This document shows, piece by piece, positions 1 through 12,935 of a stretch of DNA of 64,000 nt. A program made the translations under genes and the position numbers. The notes under the pieces were generated by a model that was not told where the DNA came from, did not search any database, and saw nothing but the letters and a program-made list of their open reading frames with translations. Source of the stretch: Erpobdella octoculata (Eukaryota; Annelida; Clitellata; Hirudinida; Erpobdellidae); contig OZ022242.1 of NCBI GenBank assembly GCA_963978895.1, positions 37,601,073 to 37,665,072 on the forward strand, written 5' to 3'. Numbering within the stretch: the stretch's first letter is position 1; each line of letters starts with the position of its first letter.

Positions 1-706
1 CGGGAAGGAATTAAAACCTTTTCTTTCCGTAATTTAGCTCCGCACCTAATGGTGCCGATTCACCGTATCGAAAGATGTAGCTACCGGTGCTGCTGTCTTC
101 GTATAGTTCAACGTACCGGGTTCGACCCGAAGAAGGAAGAATTCGATCTTGAAGAGCGATCTTGATTTCGTCAGTGAGAGCGATGATGAATTAATTCTTC
201 TTCTTCTTTTTTTCTTCTTCTCGTCTTTTCATTTAAAAGATTTTTAATTCAACGTTGTCATCGTTTCGTCTCTCCTAAGGATAGTTTCCATCACCGCCGC
301 GCCTCTCTGCGCGTTCGACATAGCCAATCTCAATTCTGAGGAATTTTATAGCGCGTCGTTCCGCCTGCTTCCATCATCATAAAGTCGCAATCAGGACGTT
401 GACATCGCGGCGACCAAGGGCGGTGTCGCTTCGACTGCCGCAGCCACACCGACCGCCACTACTGCTACTACAACTTCTCATCGTTCTCCTCTTCATTATT
501 ACACCTTCTACTGCTTCTGTCCTGAAATCAAACACGTTCACACTCGACGTTCAACTCGAGCGACAGCTGAATCAACCGCATCAACTACAACGACGGCAGC
601 CTTCACAGCCGCCGCCGCCGCCGCCGCTACTACGACGACTACCGCAGCAACCGCCACCGCGACAGCAGCACAATCCACCACCACCACCGCCACCACCGCC
701 TCCGAC
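1..706 (+). other. 5' leader / upstream region of the GPCR gene
   Basis: GC-richer than the rest of the window, with CCG/CAC/ACT trinucleotide runs between about 440 and 700. The frame of the GPCR start is open from 383 to 706, rich in Thr and Ala, but has no ATG before 707, so I treat it as untranslated. A second open frame beginning at 399 starts only with TTG and gives proline/histidine-rich low-complexity sequence. No TATA box or promoter could be assigned with confidence. Confidence 0.5.
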
Positions 707-2738
707 ATGGGTAGCGACGCGATGACTCACACCGAGTGGTACATTCTCTGCTCCTACCTCACCTTCCTCTCAGTTGTTGGCACTGCTGGCAACGCACTCG
801 TCCTCATCGTTTTCTACAGGAAGAAAGATAAACAGGTATCTATATCTATTTGTGGGCGTTTCTCCAAAACAAAAATTTGGGAAGAAATTAAAGTGGGGTG
901 GTTTTTTTTATTTCTAAGGAGAATGGATGGGGGGTGGGGGGTTATTGCAAGGGTATCTTGATATAATTACTGGATCCACAACCTACTCTAGTAAGTCTAT
1001 TTTTTTTTATCTTTGTTGCTTATTATATCATGATTACGAGTGAATTGATGTAACAAACTGCAAAAACATCAGTAGTTATACTAGTTATATCATATTTAAA
1101 AAGGTCTTTATGTCCTATGATTTAATTGGCTGAATTGTCTTGGCCTACTGGAATGGGTTATGGACCGTGTTGCTTGGGTATCAAGATATCCGTGGTGGTT
1201 ATTGATGTCAAAGCGTCGTAATAGATAATGTAATCTTAAACGCACGAGTAGTCGTTATTATACTGTGCTTTGGTTGAGATTACGGTTTGTTGCAATTGTT
1301 TTTTTTTATATTTCTTTTTTGCAATATCTTTTCGGTCGATTTTCAGATTTTAATCTCGAAGACCACCTACTATGAGGCGCATTTACGTTTCTGTGTGTAT
1401 ATGTGTATGTGTGTATGTGTGTGTGTATGTTCGTGTGTGTGTGTGTTTGTGTGATTGTTAAAACGAAATCGTAAATAAGTTCGCATAAAATTAAGTCAGA
1501 CCGAATGAAACGAATTAACTGGAAGTTAACTAATTAAAATTCTTACAAACCTCGATATTACGAATAATAAATAAATAAATAAATAAAATAAAATAAAGAA
1601 TTGAAGTAATTAAGAAAACTAAAAAAAAATAAATAAATATACCAATAAAATAAATAAATAAATAAATAAAATAAAATAAATAATTGAAGTAATTAAGAAA
1701 ACTAAAAAAAAAGAAAAAATTCAGAACCCCAACGAAGATAATAAAACTTTTATGATTTAAACTTTTATAGTTTTTAAAAAATAATATATTTATATATAAA
1801 TATTTGGTCGACGAAACTGAAAGAACTTTCCGAGTTTTGTGCAGTGTAGAAAGGTAATAAGGAAAGAATTTTGGTTTCATTTACACAGAGATAAAATGGG
1901 AGATACGCAGAGATATGTAAATAAAATTGGAGATATGCAGAGATATGTAAATAGATTGAGAGACACAAAGAGATATGCAAATAGATTGAGAGATACAAGA
2001 AGATACGTAGGGAAATTTAGAGATACGAAAAAGTATGTAGAAATAATGAGAGATACAAAAAGATATATAGACGGAATGCGAAATAGATAGAAATGGGTAG
2101 ATAAAATGAGATATGCATAAGTAGAATGTAGATGTAATGAAAGAAATGAAGATGTATGTATATACATGGTACACGGGGCTGATTCAGGTATGTGGAAATA
2201 AAGAATAACTTGTTTTCAAAACATGACAGACATTGGAAGACAATGGAAGTGAAATAAAGAAGATACTGAATATATGTTGGCAGGAAGAGAAAGAGAGAGA
2301 GAGAGAGAGAGAGGTGGAAAATAGAGAAAAGGAGGTAAATAATAAGAGAGATAGCTTTGTGGTTTCACATTATTTTATTTAGAAAACAAAATGAGCTCAT
2401 TATAATTCAATTGAAATTTATTTATGAAAAAGTGTTTTTTTGTAAAATGTTGAAAATTTGTAAAAGAAAGAGAAAATGCAAATGAAAAGCAGGATTATAA
2501 AATAACTGGAAAACTTATTAAATGAAGAAGAATTAGAATTCTGAATAAAACATTTTTGATGAGATATTACCAGCGGGCATCATCATCATCATCACCACCA
2601 CAATCCTCACCACCACCACTACCACTACCACTACCACCATCATCGTCGTCAACATCATCATCAACGTCATCATCATCATCATCATCATCGTCGTCGTCGT
2701 CATCGTCATCGTCATCGTCATCGTCGTCGTCGTCGTCG

Positions 2739-2774
<36 letters not shown>

Positions 2775-2775
2775 A

Positions 2776-2845
<70 letters not shown>

Positions 2846-2855
2846 GTCATCGTCG

Positions 2856-2902
<47 letters not shown>

Positions 2903-4167
2903 ATCGTCATCGTCATCATCATCAGCACCAACATCATCTACAACTGTCCTTCTACTAGCGACCAAGATATGATATGATTGGACGATGATTGGCACATGGC
3001 AAGCTCAAGCAGCTCTAAATGAAAATAAGAGAAAAACATTTATCAATTGCTACGATACAACAAGAGGCCACTTCAATGTCATTTTCACCAAAAAAAGTCG
3101 CTCCCTGTCTTCCTATTTGCTTCTGCCATTTTCTCTTTTTCTTTTTTCTATGTTTCTCCCATGCTCTCACTCTTTCTTTTTTCTCTGAATCTTTCTGCTT
3201 CTATTTATACATTGAAATGAAAAAATAAATTAATTAAATTAAAGTAAAATCAAATAAAATCAAATAAAGGAGAATTAACTAAATTTAAATGATAAAATAA
3301 AAGCGAATATGAGACGAATTAGAAACAAAAACAAAATAAGAAATAAGAAAAAAAAATAAAAAAATTGAATGAAAATAAAGTGAAGAATGAAAAAAAATAA
3401 AAATAAAAAGTGAAAAATTACATAAAAATTTTAAAAAATAAAATAAAAATAAAACAGAAATAAAAATGAAATAACATAAAACAAAAAGACAAACGCGGCT
3501 CTTGAAAGCCGATAAAACCTGAAATGGAGAAAATCCGAAAGAGCTTTTCGCTAGCCGCGATAGCTCCCCAGTAGCCGTTCATGAGTAGGTGAGGAGTGGG
3601 GGGGAGGGGGAAATGCAGCAGGGTGTTCGAAAGATGTCATCTCGTTAGCCCGATTGGGATTAGTCTGATAGCTAGCTGGCTAGTTGTAACGTGAAATCAG
3701 TCAGTGAAGAGAATGTGCATGTTGTGGTGACGTGTTTGCTTGCTTCTGACTCAAGTCACGTTTATGCATGACAATAAATGACGGAGACAGGAAGAAACTA
3801 ACTGAGGTTTTCGGCAAAGTTTTGACTGGAAAAAACGGAAAACGTATCCAAGTGGCGATATTTTTTTTTAATATTTTTATTTTTATTTTTTTTTTGAGAT
3901 TTAAAGAAAAATCTAGAGAAGACAGAGATTTAATTTGAGGCTGCAAATTCTGTTTACGTTGTTTAGAAATTTAGAAGGGAGTAGTAACAGAAAAAGAGGA
4001 GGAGATAAGCAAGGAAGGAAGAATGGTCGATGAGTGTAAATTTTTTTGCTATAAATCAGCTTTAAGGTTCGTTTTTGTTGTTTAGTTATTTCTTTATGTC
4101 ATGGACGTTTGATTCCGCTAATGATAATGATGATGACAACAACGACGATGACGATGACGACGGCGAC

Positions 4168-4204
<37 letters not shown>

Positions 4205-7200
4205 TCGACGAAGATGACGATGATGATGATGATGACGATGACGATGAGTGCGAAGCTGACGATGGCTTTTAAACGCGTCGAGATTCGAACCGATGACAAC
4301 CAAGGCGGTCGAAACGCGCATTGGAAGACAGCACATTCGAGAGCGCTGAGCGAGCGATATGACTTGGTAGCTGGTACTTGAGCTCTACAAAAAATGAGAT
4401 ATCCCTCGCCGACTACAAGCTCAACAAATGCAGCAAAGGAGCGAACCGATCGATCAATCGCATCCGCTTAAAACCGCTCCGTACATCCGCTCCATCAATC
4501 ATTGTACGAATTTTGATCGCTTTATACGGAGTAGTATTGTCGTGTGTGTGTGTGTGTGTTTACTTATTTTTTATTGTAAATTTTTGAAAGCAAAAGTGAT
4601 AGTACTTGGAATTAAGACGATAGTGATGATGATGATGATGATGATGATCGTGATGATGATGATCGTGATGATGATGATGATGATGATGAGGGTAACGATG
4701 GTGGTAATAATGATGATGATGAAGACGTCGACGACGACGACGATGACGCTGGATTTTTCCTGAAGATAATAGAAAATGGAAATTATGATGATGACAATGA
4801 TTATATTTCTTGTTTCGCCCATATACGGATATTATCGCATTGGAATATCGTACGTCGGTAGCATTCGTCATGTTACACAGCTTATCTTACTAATGGAAAA
4901 ATGGAAAACAAGAATGGAAAAAGTACTGTTTTTAAGCAGCTTTAAATTTGATAGAAGAATCCATTTTTAACATTTTTTAAAACCTGTATTTGTTTTGCAT
5001 TTAAGATTTTGTTAAAATGTATTGTGCATATATATATGTTTATAAATTCTTTATTTTTAAAACATATCTATTGATTGAAAAATAAAAACTTTTTTTTCTA
5101 CAAATTTAGTTATTTACATATTTCTATGTTTATTTATTTATTTAAAATTTTGTTTTGTTTTGTTATCTATTTTTTATTTATTAATTAATTTATATATATA
5201 TTCATTTATTTATTTATTTATGCATGTATTTATGAAATTTTCGTATTTATTTATTTTTATTGCACCATTAAAAAATTTTCAAACAACGTTTTAAACTATT
5301 ATATATTTATGCGATTTGAGTGCGAATTACTTCTCGCAAAAAAAAAAAAACTTTTATTTTTAAATTTTATTTCAACTTCGGATTTGTTCCTCTCAAACAT
5401 TCAAACAAAAAAACACTTCCACTCTTAACAAAGCAACAATTTGCAATGCAGGTAATAAAATACACTTAAACACCTGTGTTTTTTTAAATACAAGTAAAGA
5501 GAGGAATAAATTTACTCAAGCTTTGGTTTCTTTTAAAAATTTAAAAATAAGAATGGATAAACTCATTTTGTTTAATTTTGGAATATGAAGTTAGCTTGTA
5601 AAATTTGACATAATCTTTGAATCTGTTATCAAAACAGCCTACAAAATTTCAAACATATTACTAATTTATTAAAATAACGTAGTTTAGTTTAGTTTTGGTA
5701 ACTTGGTTAATATTGGTAATTGAAAATTACTTGAATAGTAATTAGTTAACTATACAAATATCAATATAATCATGGTAGCTGTGAACTGTATCAGAGAGCG
5801 TGTAATAAAGCAGTTGCATGGGGAGTAACAGAAGTGAACATGGAACTATTTTTGGCGACCCAACTCTACCCAATCCAACCCCCCCACTTTTTCAGCCCAA
5901 CCTAACATTACCCCAACTCAACCTATACTTTCTTAGTCCAACCCAACTCAACCCGCCTGAAAAGTTAAATTTTATAACTCAACTCAACCCAACCCAACCT
6001 AACCCAAAGTCGCAGTTAAATTATTTTTTTCAAATTGAAAATTTTAAGTTTTATTTCATCCCAACCCAACTCACTCGTATTTAAAAAAAAATAGACCCAC
6101 CAAATAGGTCTACCCAACCTGTGCCCACCTTTGGAAAGTAATGGGGACATGGGAAAACATCGTGTAACGAGCAATTAAAAGAAACAATAGACGAATAAGA
6201 GGAAGAAGAAAAGAAAAAGAAGAAAAAAAGAAGAAAAAACTGGATAAAAGAAAGTGTTAATAAAAGTTGAATGAATTGAAGTTTTATAGAAGTCATTGAG
6301 TTCAGAAAAGGTCACAAAAAGTCAGCTAAGGTTATTTGGGTCAGGGAAAGTGATTCAGGACTTTTTTAAACTTTTTCATCTGAAACTAAAACAAATTTAA
6401 ATAAAAAAAGACGATAACGAATATTAATCGCCCTTTTTTGTCGGAAAAAAGGGCTTTTCATTTTGTTTTTTCCATTTAGAAATTCAGTTTCAGTTTCGGT
6501 TCTTTATCTTCTCAGATTTAAAAGCGACGTTTTAAATAGTTTTTTTTTTCAATTGTGAGGCGCACAGTAAATTTTACCTTTTTCTCCATTAGGTGTTTTT
6601 TTTCGTTGCTTAAAATCTTTCCTCCATTCTAGTCGTCAAAGAGTGGAGTGCTTTGTCTTATTCCTCGAAGCTAAAATGCTTAAATTGAATTTAAAAAAAA
6701 ATAAATAGCGAAACTGCTTCTATTTCAGGAGAATTTAAATGAAAAAAAAGATTTATATTTATAATTTAAATGAAAAAAAGATTTATATTTGCTGAGCGGT
6801 GTTGTTCTGAAATGGTATTTATTTTCGTTACTTGGCTCTGACGGAGAATTACGATTTTTCCAGGTGTCAACCTTCTTTATAATCGTCCTCGCCATTGTCG
6901 ACTTTACTACCTGTCTGATCCTCATCCCCATCACCATGTTCATGGAGTTCAAGGACTTTAAGGTTTCTCAAGACTTCCTCTGCAAAGGCTACATGATGCT
7001 GAACGGAGGCATGATCCACTTTTCGGCACTGATCATGGTCGCCATTGCGCTCGAGAGGTACTTCTGCATCTGCTACCCTTTTCTCAGGCTGCTAACTCTG
7101 AAAAGGGCTAAATACGTCCTCGGATGTCTGGCTTTCGGGGCAACTGCTCTTGGTATTTGCATTGCCCTGACACATGGCGTTTTTGCTGAAAAGATCGGCA

Positions 7201-9947
7201 ATTCAACTCTGCACGGAGTCTCTAACTCTACCGATACTGTCAGCGAAAACGCGACCAGTTTCTGGTTTAACGGCTCGAGTGAGCTCTTCGTTAGAGAACA
7301 AACAGAAAAGAACTCCATTCATAACAGCACGTTCAGTTTCGTCTCCCCCACCGATCTACCTTACGACAACCGCTCCTACAACGAGACATCCGTGAACAGG
7401 GAGTTAGTGAACGTTGGAAACTGTCAGGAGAATTATCTGATCCTCAGCCAGGAGTTCCAGCTGCATTTCCAGAGGCTGAGCAATGCTTTGTACCTCGTCT
7501 ACCTTGCCATCGTTATAATTCTTTATTCTCTCATCTATCATTCCGTCATGAAAAGGTTAGTTTCCTTGTATTTATTATATTATATTATATTATATTATAA
7601 TATATTATATTATATTATATTATATTATATTATATTATATTATATTATATTATATTATATTATATTATATTATATTATATTATATTATATTATATTATAT
7701 TATATTATATTATATTATATTATATTATATTATATTATATTATATTATATTATATTATATTATATTATATTATATTATATTATATTATATTATATTATAT
7801 TATATTATATTATATTATATTATATTATATTATATTATATTATATTATATTATATTATATTATATTATATTATATTATATTATATTATATTATATTATAT
7901 TATATTATATTATATTATATTATATTATATTATATTATATTATATTTTATTATATTATATTATATTATATTATATTATATTATATTATATTATATTATAT
8001 TATATTATATTATATTATATTATATTATATTATATTATATTATATTATATTATATTATATTATATTATATTATATTATATTATATTATATTATATTATAT
8101 TATATTATATTATATTATATTATATTATATTATATTATATTATATTATATTATATTATATTATATTATATTATATTATATTATATTATATTATATTATAT
8201 TATATTATATTATATTATATTATATTATATTATATTATATTATATTATATTATATTATATTATATTATATTATATTATATTATATAAATGAACGCACCCG
8301 TGCGATTAAAAATGGCTGCCAACCGTTACTTCGATAATGATGTGTCATAAAGACGTGTCAGATGAAGCAGGACCCATTAATTTTCACCACGAACCAAGCA
8401 GAGTTACCACGTATGTATCTCCCTTCCTCCATACCATGGATATCTAGAATCCCACGGCAGACGTATCTACAGAGCAAACGGATCATCCTTAATGCCGTAT
8501 CCGTCCGGATCTCATCCGTCATCCGTCTTAATCATCCGTAATTGATTCCTTTCAAACTCTCAATTCTCGATCTCGAGTAATTTATGTGTGTGTCAACACT
8601 GAACGCTCGTCGCTAAACAAATTGCAGCCATTGTTATTTTTATCATTAATATTGATATCATAATCGCAATTTATATATTATTTGTATAATTATTATCATC
8701 ATCATCATCACTGTTATCATCATCACCATCATTAATTTTATTTCCATCATTACTATTATTATTAATAGGCGGTGGTGGTACAACGGTAAAGCGCTAGCCT
8801 GTCAGCTTGTAAGCCGGCGACAGCAGTGTAGCTTCCTTAAGCAAGGAGTTTACAGGTTGAGCGTCTCACGGGGTTAACTAACTTCTTTCACTAACCTTAA
8901 ACAAATAATAATATTATTATTATTATTCAATATTAGTGTTGAAATTTTTTTTTTGTTACTCTTTGACGCCCCCCTCCCAGACGGGCGCGAAGGCAGAAGC
9001 AGAAAAGCGCCTGCCTCGTCCAGGTCCGTCAGGCCCAGGAGAAAGCCAAGATGGCCGAACGAATTACCAACGCCATCAATTTCGACCTGGAAGAGAAATC
9101 GGCGGCTCTCGCCAAGGAGACAAGCGATGGCGAAATCAATCAAAACAAAGTCGTTCTCGACGACGATAACGGTTGCGGCGGCGGCGGTGGTGGTTGTAGT
9201 GGTGGTGGTGATGGCGGCGGTGGTGGTGGTGGTGGTCATGGTGTCGACAACAGCGCTACTGCTGATGGTACCTGCGGCCAAGAGCAGAAGCTGCTAAATG
9301 AAGAAGGTAAAAAAGCCGACAAATCATTCGACAGCGACGACAACAAGCACTGCCTTCTCAACAACAACTCACGCATCGACCGTCTTCCTACGACGACCAC
9401 CGCCGAATGCGACCCCGGCTGCCAGTCAACCCCCAACTACACTCCGCTCGACCGTGCCGCAATGACCGCCATCCACAACACAGTCGACCGTGCGGTCACC
9501 ACCGTCGTCAGCAGCCCGAGCGACGCCGTGCCGACGCCGCCTGCGTCTAGACAGTCGATGACACTGACCTTCGTCACCTCCTCGATCAGGTCAAAGTTCA
9601 CGAAGTCCGACCCCGGCCAGCTCCAGCAGCAGCAGCAGCAGCAGCGGGTCGAACTGCAGAAGGCTCTGGCCCAGCGGCGCCAGCGGTTCAGCAAGAGCAA
9701 AAAGCAGATGGTAGACGGAACGATGCTGGCGAACATGAAAACAGCCGCCATGCTGTTTGTAGTCACCGTCATCTTCTTTGCGACCTTTACCCCGGCGTTC
9801 CTGTCAGCCATCCGGCTGATAGACTACAAGGTCTACCTGTTCTACCTGTACTTCGCCAACAACGTGGCCAATCCGATCATCTACTCGTTCATGAACCGCA
9901 ACTTCCGCGTCGACCTCAAGAAGCTCCTGTGCAATAAGGTCGATTGA
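707..9947 (+). CDS. Class A (rhodopsin-like) G-protein-coupled receptor, three exons
   Basis: Exons 707-835, 6864-7555 and 8981-9947 join in phases 0 and 2 into 595 codons plus stop. The ATG at 707 has G at -3 and G at +4. TM1 (about 11-37) has GN at 28-29. TM2 has the conserved Asp at 56. Cys83 and Cys230 would form the TM3-loop 2 disulphide. TM3 ends in ERY (107-109), TM5 is about 243-266, TM6 about 528-552, and TM7 carries NPIIY from 571. Extracellular loop 2 (about 150-235) is long and has seven N-X-S/T sites. Intracellular loop 3 is about 250 residues, with Gly, Gln and Lys/Glu-rich stretches. The tail is only about 13 residues and includes a Cys. Atypical points: TM6 has Phe at 543 where most families have the CWxP Trp, and TM5 lacks the usual Pro. 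It is a plasma-membrane receptor; I cannot assign a ligand. A peptide or amine receptor branch is possible. Confidence 0.85.
1399..1446. repeat. (TG)n microsatellite in GPCR intron 1
   Basis: Imperfect TG/TATG dinucleotide tract. Intron 1 (836-6863) is otherwise AT-rich, with A/AAAT-rich tracts at about 1560-1700 and 3220-3480. I see no further gene in it. Confidence 0.8.
1890..2095. repeat. 30-bp minisatellite in GPCR intron 1
   Basis: About seven imperfect copies of a 30-bp unit containing AGATAY...GTA. Because the unit is a multiple of three, one plus-strand frame (1839-2090) stays open and encodes a degenerate decapeptide repeat with R-D-T-x-R-Y. It has no splice context linking it to the receptor and I take it as non-coding. 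Confidence 0.7.
2577..2932. repeat. (CAT/CGT)n trinucleotide tract
   Basis: About 350 bp of CAT, CGT and occasional CAA/CAC triplets. Long poly-Ser, poly-Asp and poly-Met frames across it on both strands are artefacts of the repeat. Confidence 0.95.
4118..4252. repeat. (GAY)n trinucleotide tract
   Basis: GAC/GAT triplets with CGAC interruptions inside GPCR intron 1. Confidence 0.9.
4619..4745. repeat. (GAT)n trinucleotide tract
   Basis: GAT triplets grading into GAC/CGAC at the right end, inside GPCR intron 1. Confidence 0.9.
5855..6120. repeat. CCCAAC-rich dispersed repeat
   Basis: Repeated CCCAACC and CCAACTCAA units, broken by a 60-bp AT-rich stretch. In style it resembles the GGGCC- and TTCGGG-rich elements elsewhere in this window, but I see no terminal repeats. 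Confidence 0.5.
7572..8286. repeat. (TATAT)n pentanucleotide array, about 143 copies
   Basis: A nearly perfect 5-bp array with irregularities near 7600 and 7947. It starts about 15 nt after the exon 2 splice donor of the GPCR, so the frame runs through it as a Tyr/Ile/Leu repeat when the intron is not removed. That reading is an artefact. Confidence 0.98.
8769..8880 (+). repeat. Candidate tRNA-derived SINE fragment
   Basis: Lies in GPCR intron 2. TGGTACAACGG fits the RNA polymerase III A box (TRGYNNARNGG) and is followed by GTAAAGCGCTAGCC. About 45 nt further, a GTGTAGCTTCC stretch partly resembles a degenerate B box. The body is GC-rich compared with the AT-rich flanks. No intact tRNA cloverleaf was recognised. 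Confidence 0.35.
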
Positions 9948-9971
9948 ACCATAAGGGGTTATTACATCTTC

Positions 9972-10436
9972 TGTGCTTGTTATTTGTGATTCTGTTGTTG
10001 CTGCTGCTGCTACTGCTGATGCTGTTGTTGTTGCCGCTGCTGATGTTGCTGGTGATGATGCAGCTGCTACTGCTGATGTTGCTGGTGATGTTGCTGCTGC
10101 TATTGATTATGTTGTTGCTGCTGATGTTGCTGCTGCTATTGCTTATGTTGTTGTTGTTTTTGTTGCATTTGTTGATGTTGATGATGTTTTTGTAGTTTTT
10201 GCTGATGTTGTTGCGGTTGATATTGTTACTATTTGCTGGGGTTAATGTTTGTTGTGATTCTGTTGTTTTTGTTTGTGTATTCAGCTGTTGATGATGTTGT
10301 TGTTTTTATTTTTTCTGTTGTTTTTGTTGCTGCTGCTGTTGTTGTTGCTGGTGATGTTGTTGCTGGTGGTGGTGATGTTGTTGCTTTTGATGTTGATGTA
10401 GCTGTTGCTGAAGATGATTGTTTTCTAATGTTTTAA
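9972..10436. repeat. TGC/TGT/GAT trinucleotide-rich 3' UTR
   Basis: Immediately after the GPCR stop, triplets of TGC, TGT, TGA and GAT run for about 460 bp. Open frames here are poly-Leu or Val/Ala/Asp and have no coding signature. Confidence 0.8.
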
Positions 10437-10455
10437 ATAACTTTTTCAGCATCTC

Positions 10456-10461
10456 AATAAA
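10456..10461 (+). promoter_or_regulatory. Candidate polyadenylation signal of the GPCR gene
   Basis: First canonical AATAAA downstream of the GPCR stop, 509 nt after it, with a second near-copy about 15 nt on. Confidence 0.5.
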
Positions 10462-10796
10462 AATAGAATAAATGTTATTATATCTAGCTGTTTTATTTGA
10501 CGTTTAGACTTTTTTCAAAACAAAAGATAATTTGTTTTATGTTGCTTATTAATGAATAATACACCAAACTGCTTTTATATGTTAATGACATTCTAAGAAT
10601 CGAATAAAATAACATCAACTATTGGGTACAATCGGCTGTACTATCATGATATCGAACGATAAAGTTCCTTTGGCTGTGTCAGACTGTAACTTTATTTATG
10701 TTCTTCAGGTTAGGTCAGGAGTTCGAGGGAGGATCAAAATCGAAGACGAAACGGAGATGATGACTTTCTGAAACTAAAATGGAAGCATTCGTTTTC

Positions 10797-11225
<429 letters not shown>

Positions 11226-11394
11226 CACAGATGAATATAGGCACATGGCTGACGGATGACTATAACGCATCCGCATTGCGAAATAAATAACTTCGTAATA
11301 TCCGTTAATAAAAACGAAGAAGAAGAAACGATAAACAGAATGAAAAAAAAACAGATTAGCAATTTTTTAACATTCATCTCTTTTGACGGCCAGT

Positions 11395-11715
11395 TAACTG
11401 GTCTCAGGACAACCACACCCCCGATGGGAGGAAGGGGTGTGTCATCAAATGTCACCACATTGGTCTCTGGACAACAGCTCTCCAGGGGGTGGGTGACTGT
11501 TTCGTCAAATGTCACTACACTGGTCTCAGGACAACCACACCTCCGATGGGGTGGGGGACAGTGTCATCAAATGTCACCACACTGGTCTCAGGACAGCAGT
11601 TCACCAGGGGTGAAAGACGGTGTCGTCAAATGTCACACCACTGGTCCCGCGACAACCGCTGCTCTCCCGATGAGGGCGAGGGTACGTGTCGTCAAGTGTC
11701 AGCACAGCAAAACAG
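11395..11715. repeat. About 61-bp GC-rich minisatellite with alternating unit types
   Basis: Five copies begin near 11398, 11458, 11519, 11580 and 11640, each with CTGGTCTCAGGACAACC-like and TGTCATCAAATGTCACCAC-like segments. Copies 1 and 3 carry CACCTCCGATGGGG, while copies 2 and 4 carry a CTCTCCAGGGGG-type segment, suggesting a dimeric unit of about 122 bp. Confidence 0.75.
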
Positions 11716-11935
11716 GTTCGGTTCGACTTTCGGCATCTCTCAGACCTTGACATAAAATACAGAACGGAAGTCTACAGTGAAAAAGATTTGACCTCGAGCC
11801 CCGCTGACCCCTTCATACGTACATAGAGACTAATATAGGTGGACCACGAACGGGAGTATGACGACCATGGCTATCTTTAGATGATTTTTAAAGCATAATA
11901 ATACTTTAATGCGAAATCGTGTTGTCGTCAGTGTT

Positions 11936-12295
11936 ATTATTATTATTATTATTATTGTAATTATTATTATTATTGTTGTTATTTATACTGTTGTTGATGT
12001 TATTCTAATTACTATTATTATTATTATTATTATTATTATCATCAATCTTATTGTTGTAAATAATATCACTGCTGGTAGCTGCTCTGCTTTTTCCCTCGTT
12101 TCAGATTCTCTCTCTTTCTTCCTTTCTTCCTTTCTCTCTCTTTCTCTTTCTCTCTCTCTCTTTCTCTCTCTCTCTTTCTCTTTCTCTTTTTCTTTTTCTT
12201 TTCTTTTTTCTCTTTTCTCTTTTTTTCCCTTTCTTTCACTTTCACTTTCACTTTCTTTTTTTTCTCTCACACACACACACACACACACAGACAGA
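11936..12295. repeat. (ATT)n, (CTTT)n and (CA)n tracts
   Basis: ATT triplets at 11936-12050, a C/T-rich tract at about 12105-12265, then a short CA run to about 12288. Confidence 0.9.
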
Positions 12296-12737
12296 CTTTC
12301 TCAACAATCAACAATTCCCCCAGATCACGTGACAACACGCACTTTCGTAGTTTTTCCTTAATTTTTTCTCAACATTTATTTGTAATTTTCACATTTAATA
12401 ACATTAATATTTGTTATTATTAATAATATAATAAATATTATTAAGCTTTAAATTTTTCCGTTTTTATTGTAAATAATTAAAATCACAATTATGACCATCC
12501 TCTTGTTATTATAATTATTTCCTCATCGATTAGAGTTACGCCACATCGTTCTTCGTAGGTGGCATGACCCCAATCATTGACCGTTGCGATCCTAAAAATC
12601 GACGTGACCCCACAGCTCCAGCGTGCCAGAGTTCAAAGGTTGCTCATCGATTTAGGTCAACTGCTGTGCGGTGGCGGCGGATCGAGTACTGTTTTGTCTC
12701 GTCGTGTAGCTTTGTCGTGTCTCTCGGTACTGGTTTG

Positions 12738-12935
12738 TGTTTGTGTGCACGCGCGTGTAAATTTGTGTGTGTTTGTGTGTGTGATTGTGTGTATTTGTGT
12801 GTGCTTGTGTGTGTATTTGTGTCTGTATTTGTGTGTTTGTGTGTGTGATTGTGTGTATTTGTGTGTGCTTGTGTGTGTATTTGTGTGTGTATTTGGGTGT
12901 TTTGTGTGTGAATTTGTGTGTGTGTGTATGACATA
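12738..12935. repeat. (GT)n tract with tandem GTGTATTT units
   Basis: GT-rich tract with repeated blocks of GTGATTGTGTGTATTTG type, followed to about 13160 by C/T-rich sequence. Confidence 0.85.

Noticed and set aside
399..725. 108-codon plus-strand frame rich in Pro, Arg and His upstream of the GPCR
   Set aside because: It begins with TTG, is low-complexity, overlaps the receptor start in another frame and matches nothing. The triplet-rich leader explains it.
2533..2995. Long poly-Ser, poly-Asp and poly-Met frames
   Set aside because: Pure translations of a CAT/CGT microsatellite on both strands.
6789..6863. Coding extension upstream of GPCR exon 2
   Set aside because: The frame is open, but a polypyrimidine-like tract and AG at 6862-6863 give an acceptor, and the receptor homology starts exactly at 6864.
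7556..8291. Y-Y-I-I-L repeat as C-terminal part of a receptor protein
   Set aside because: The donor at 7555/7556 fits the phase of the TM6-TM7 exon; the repeat is intronic.
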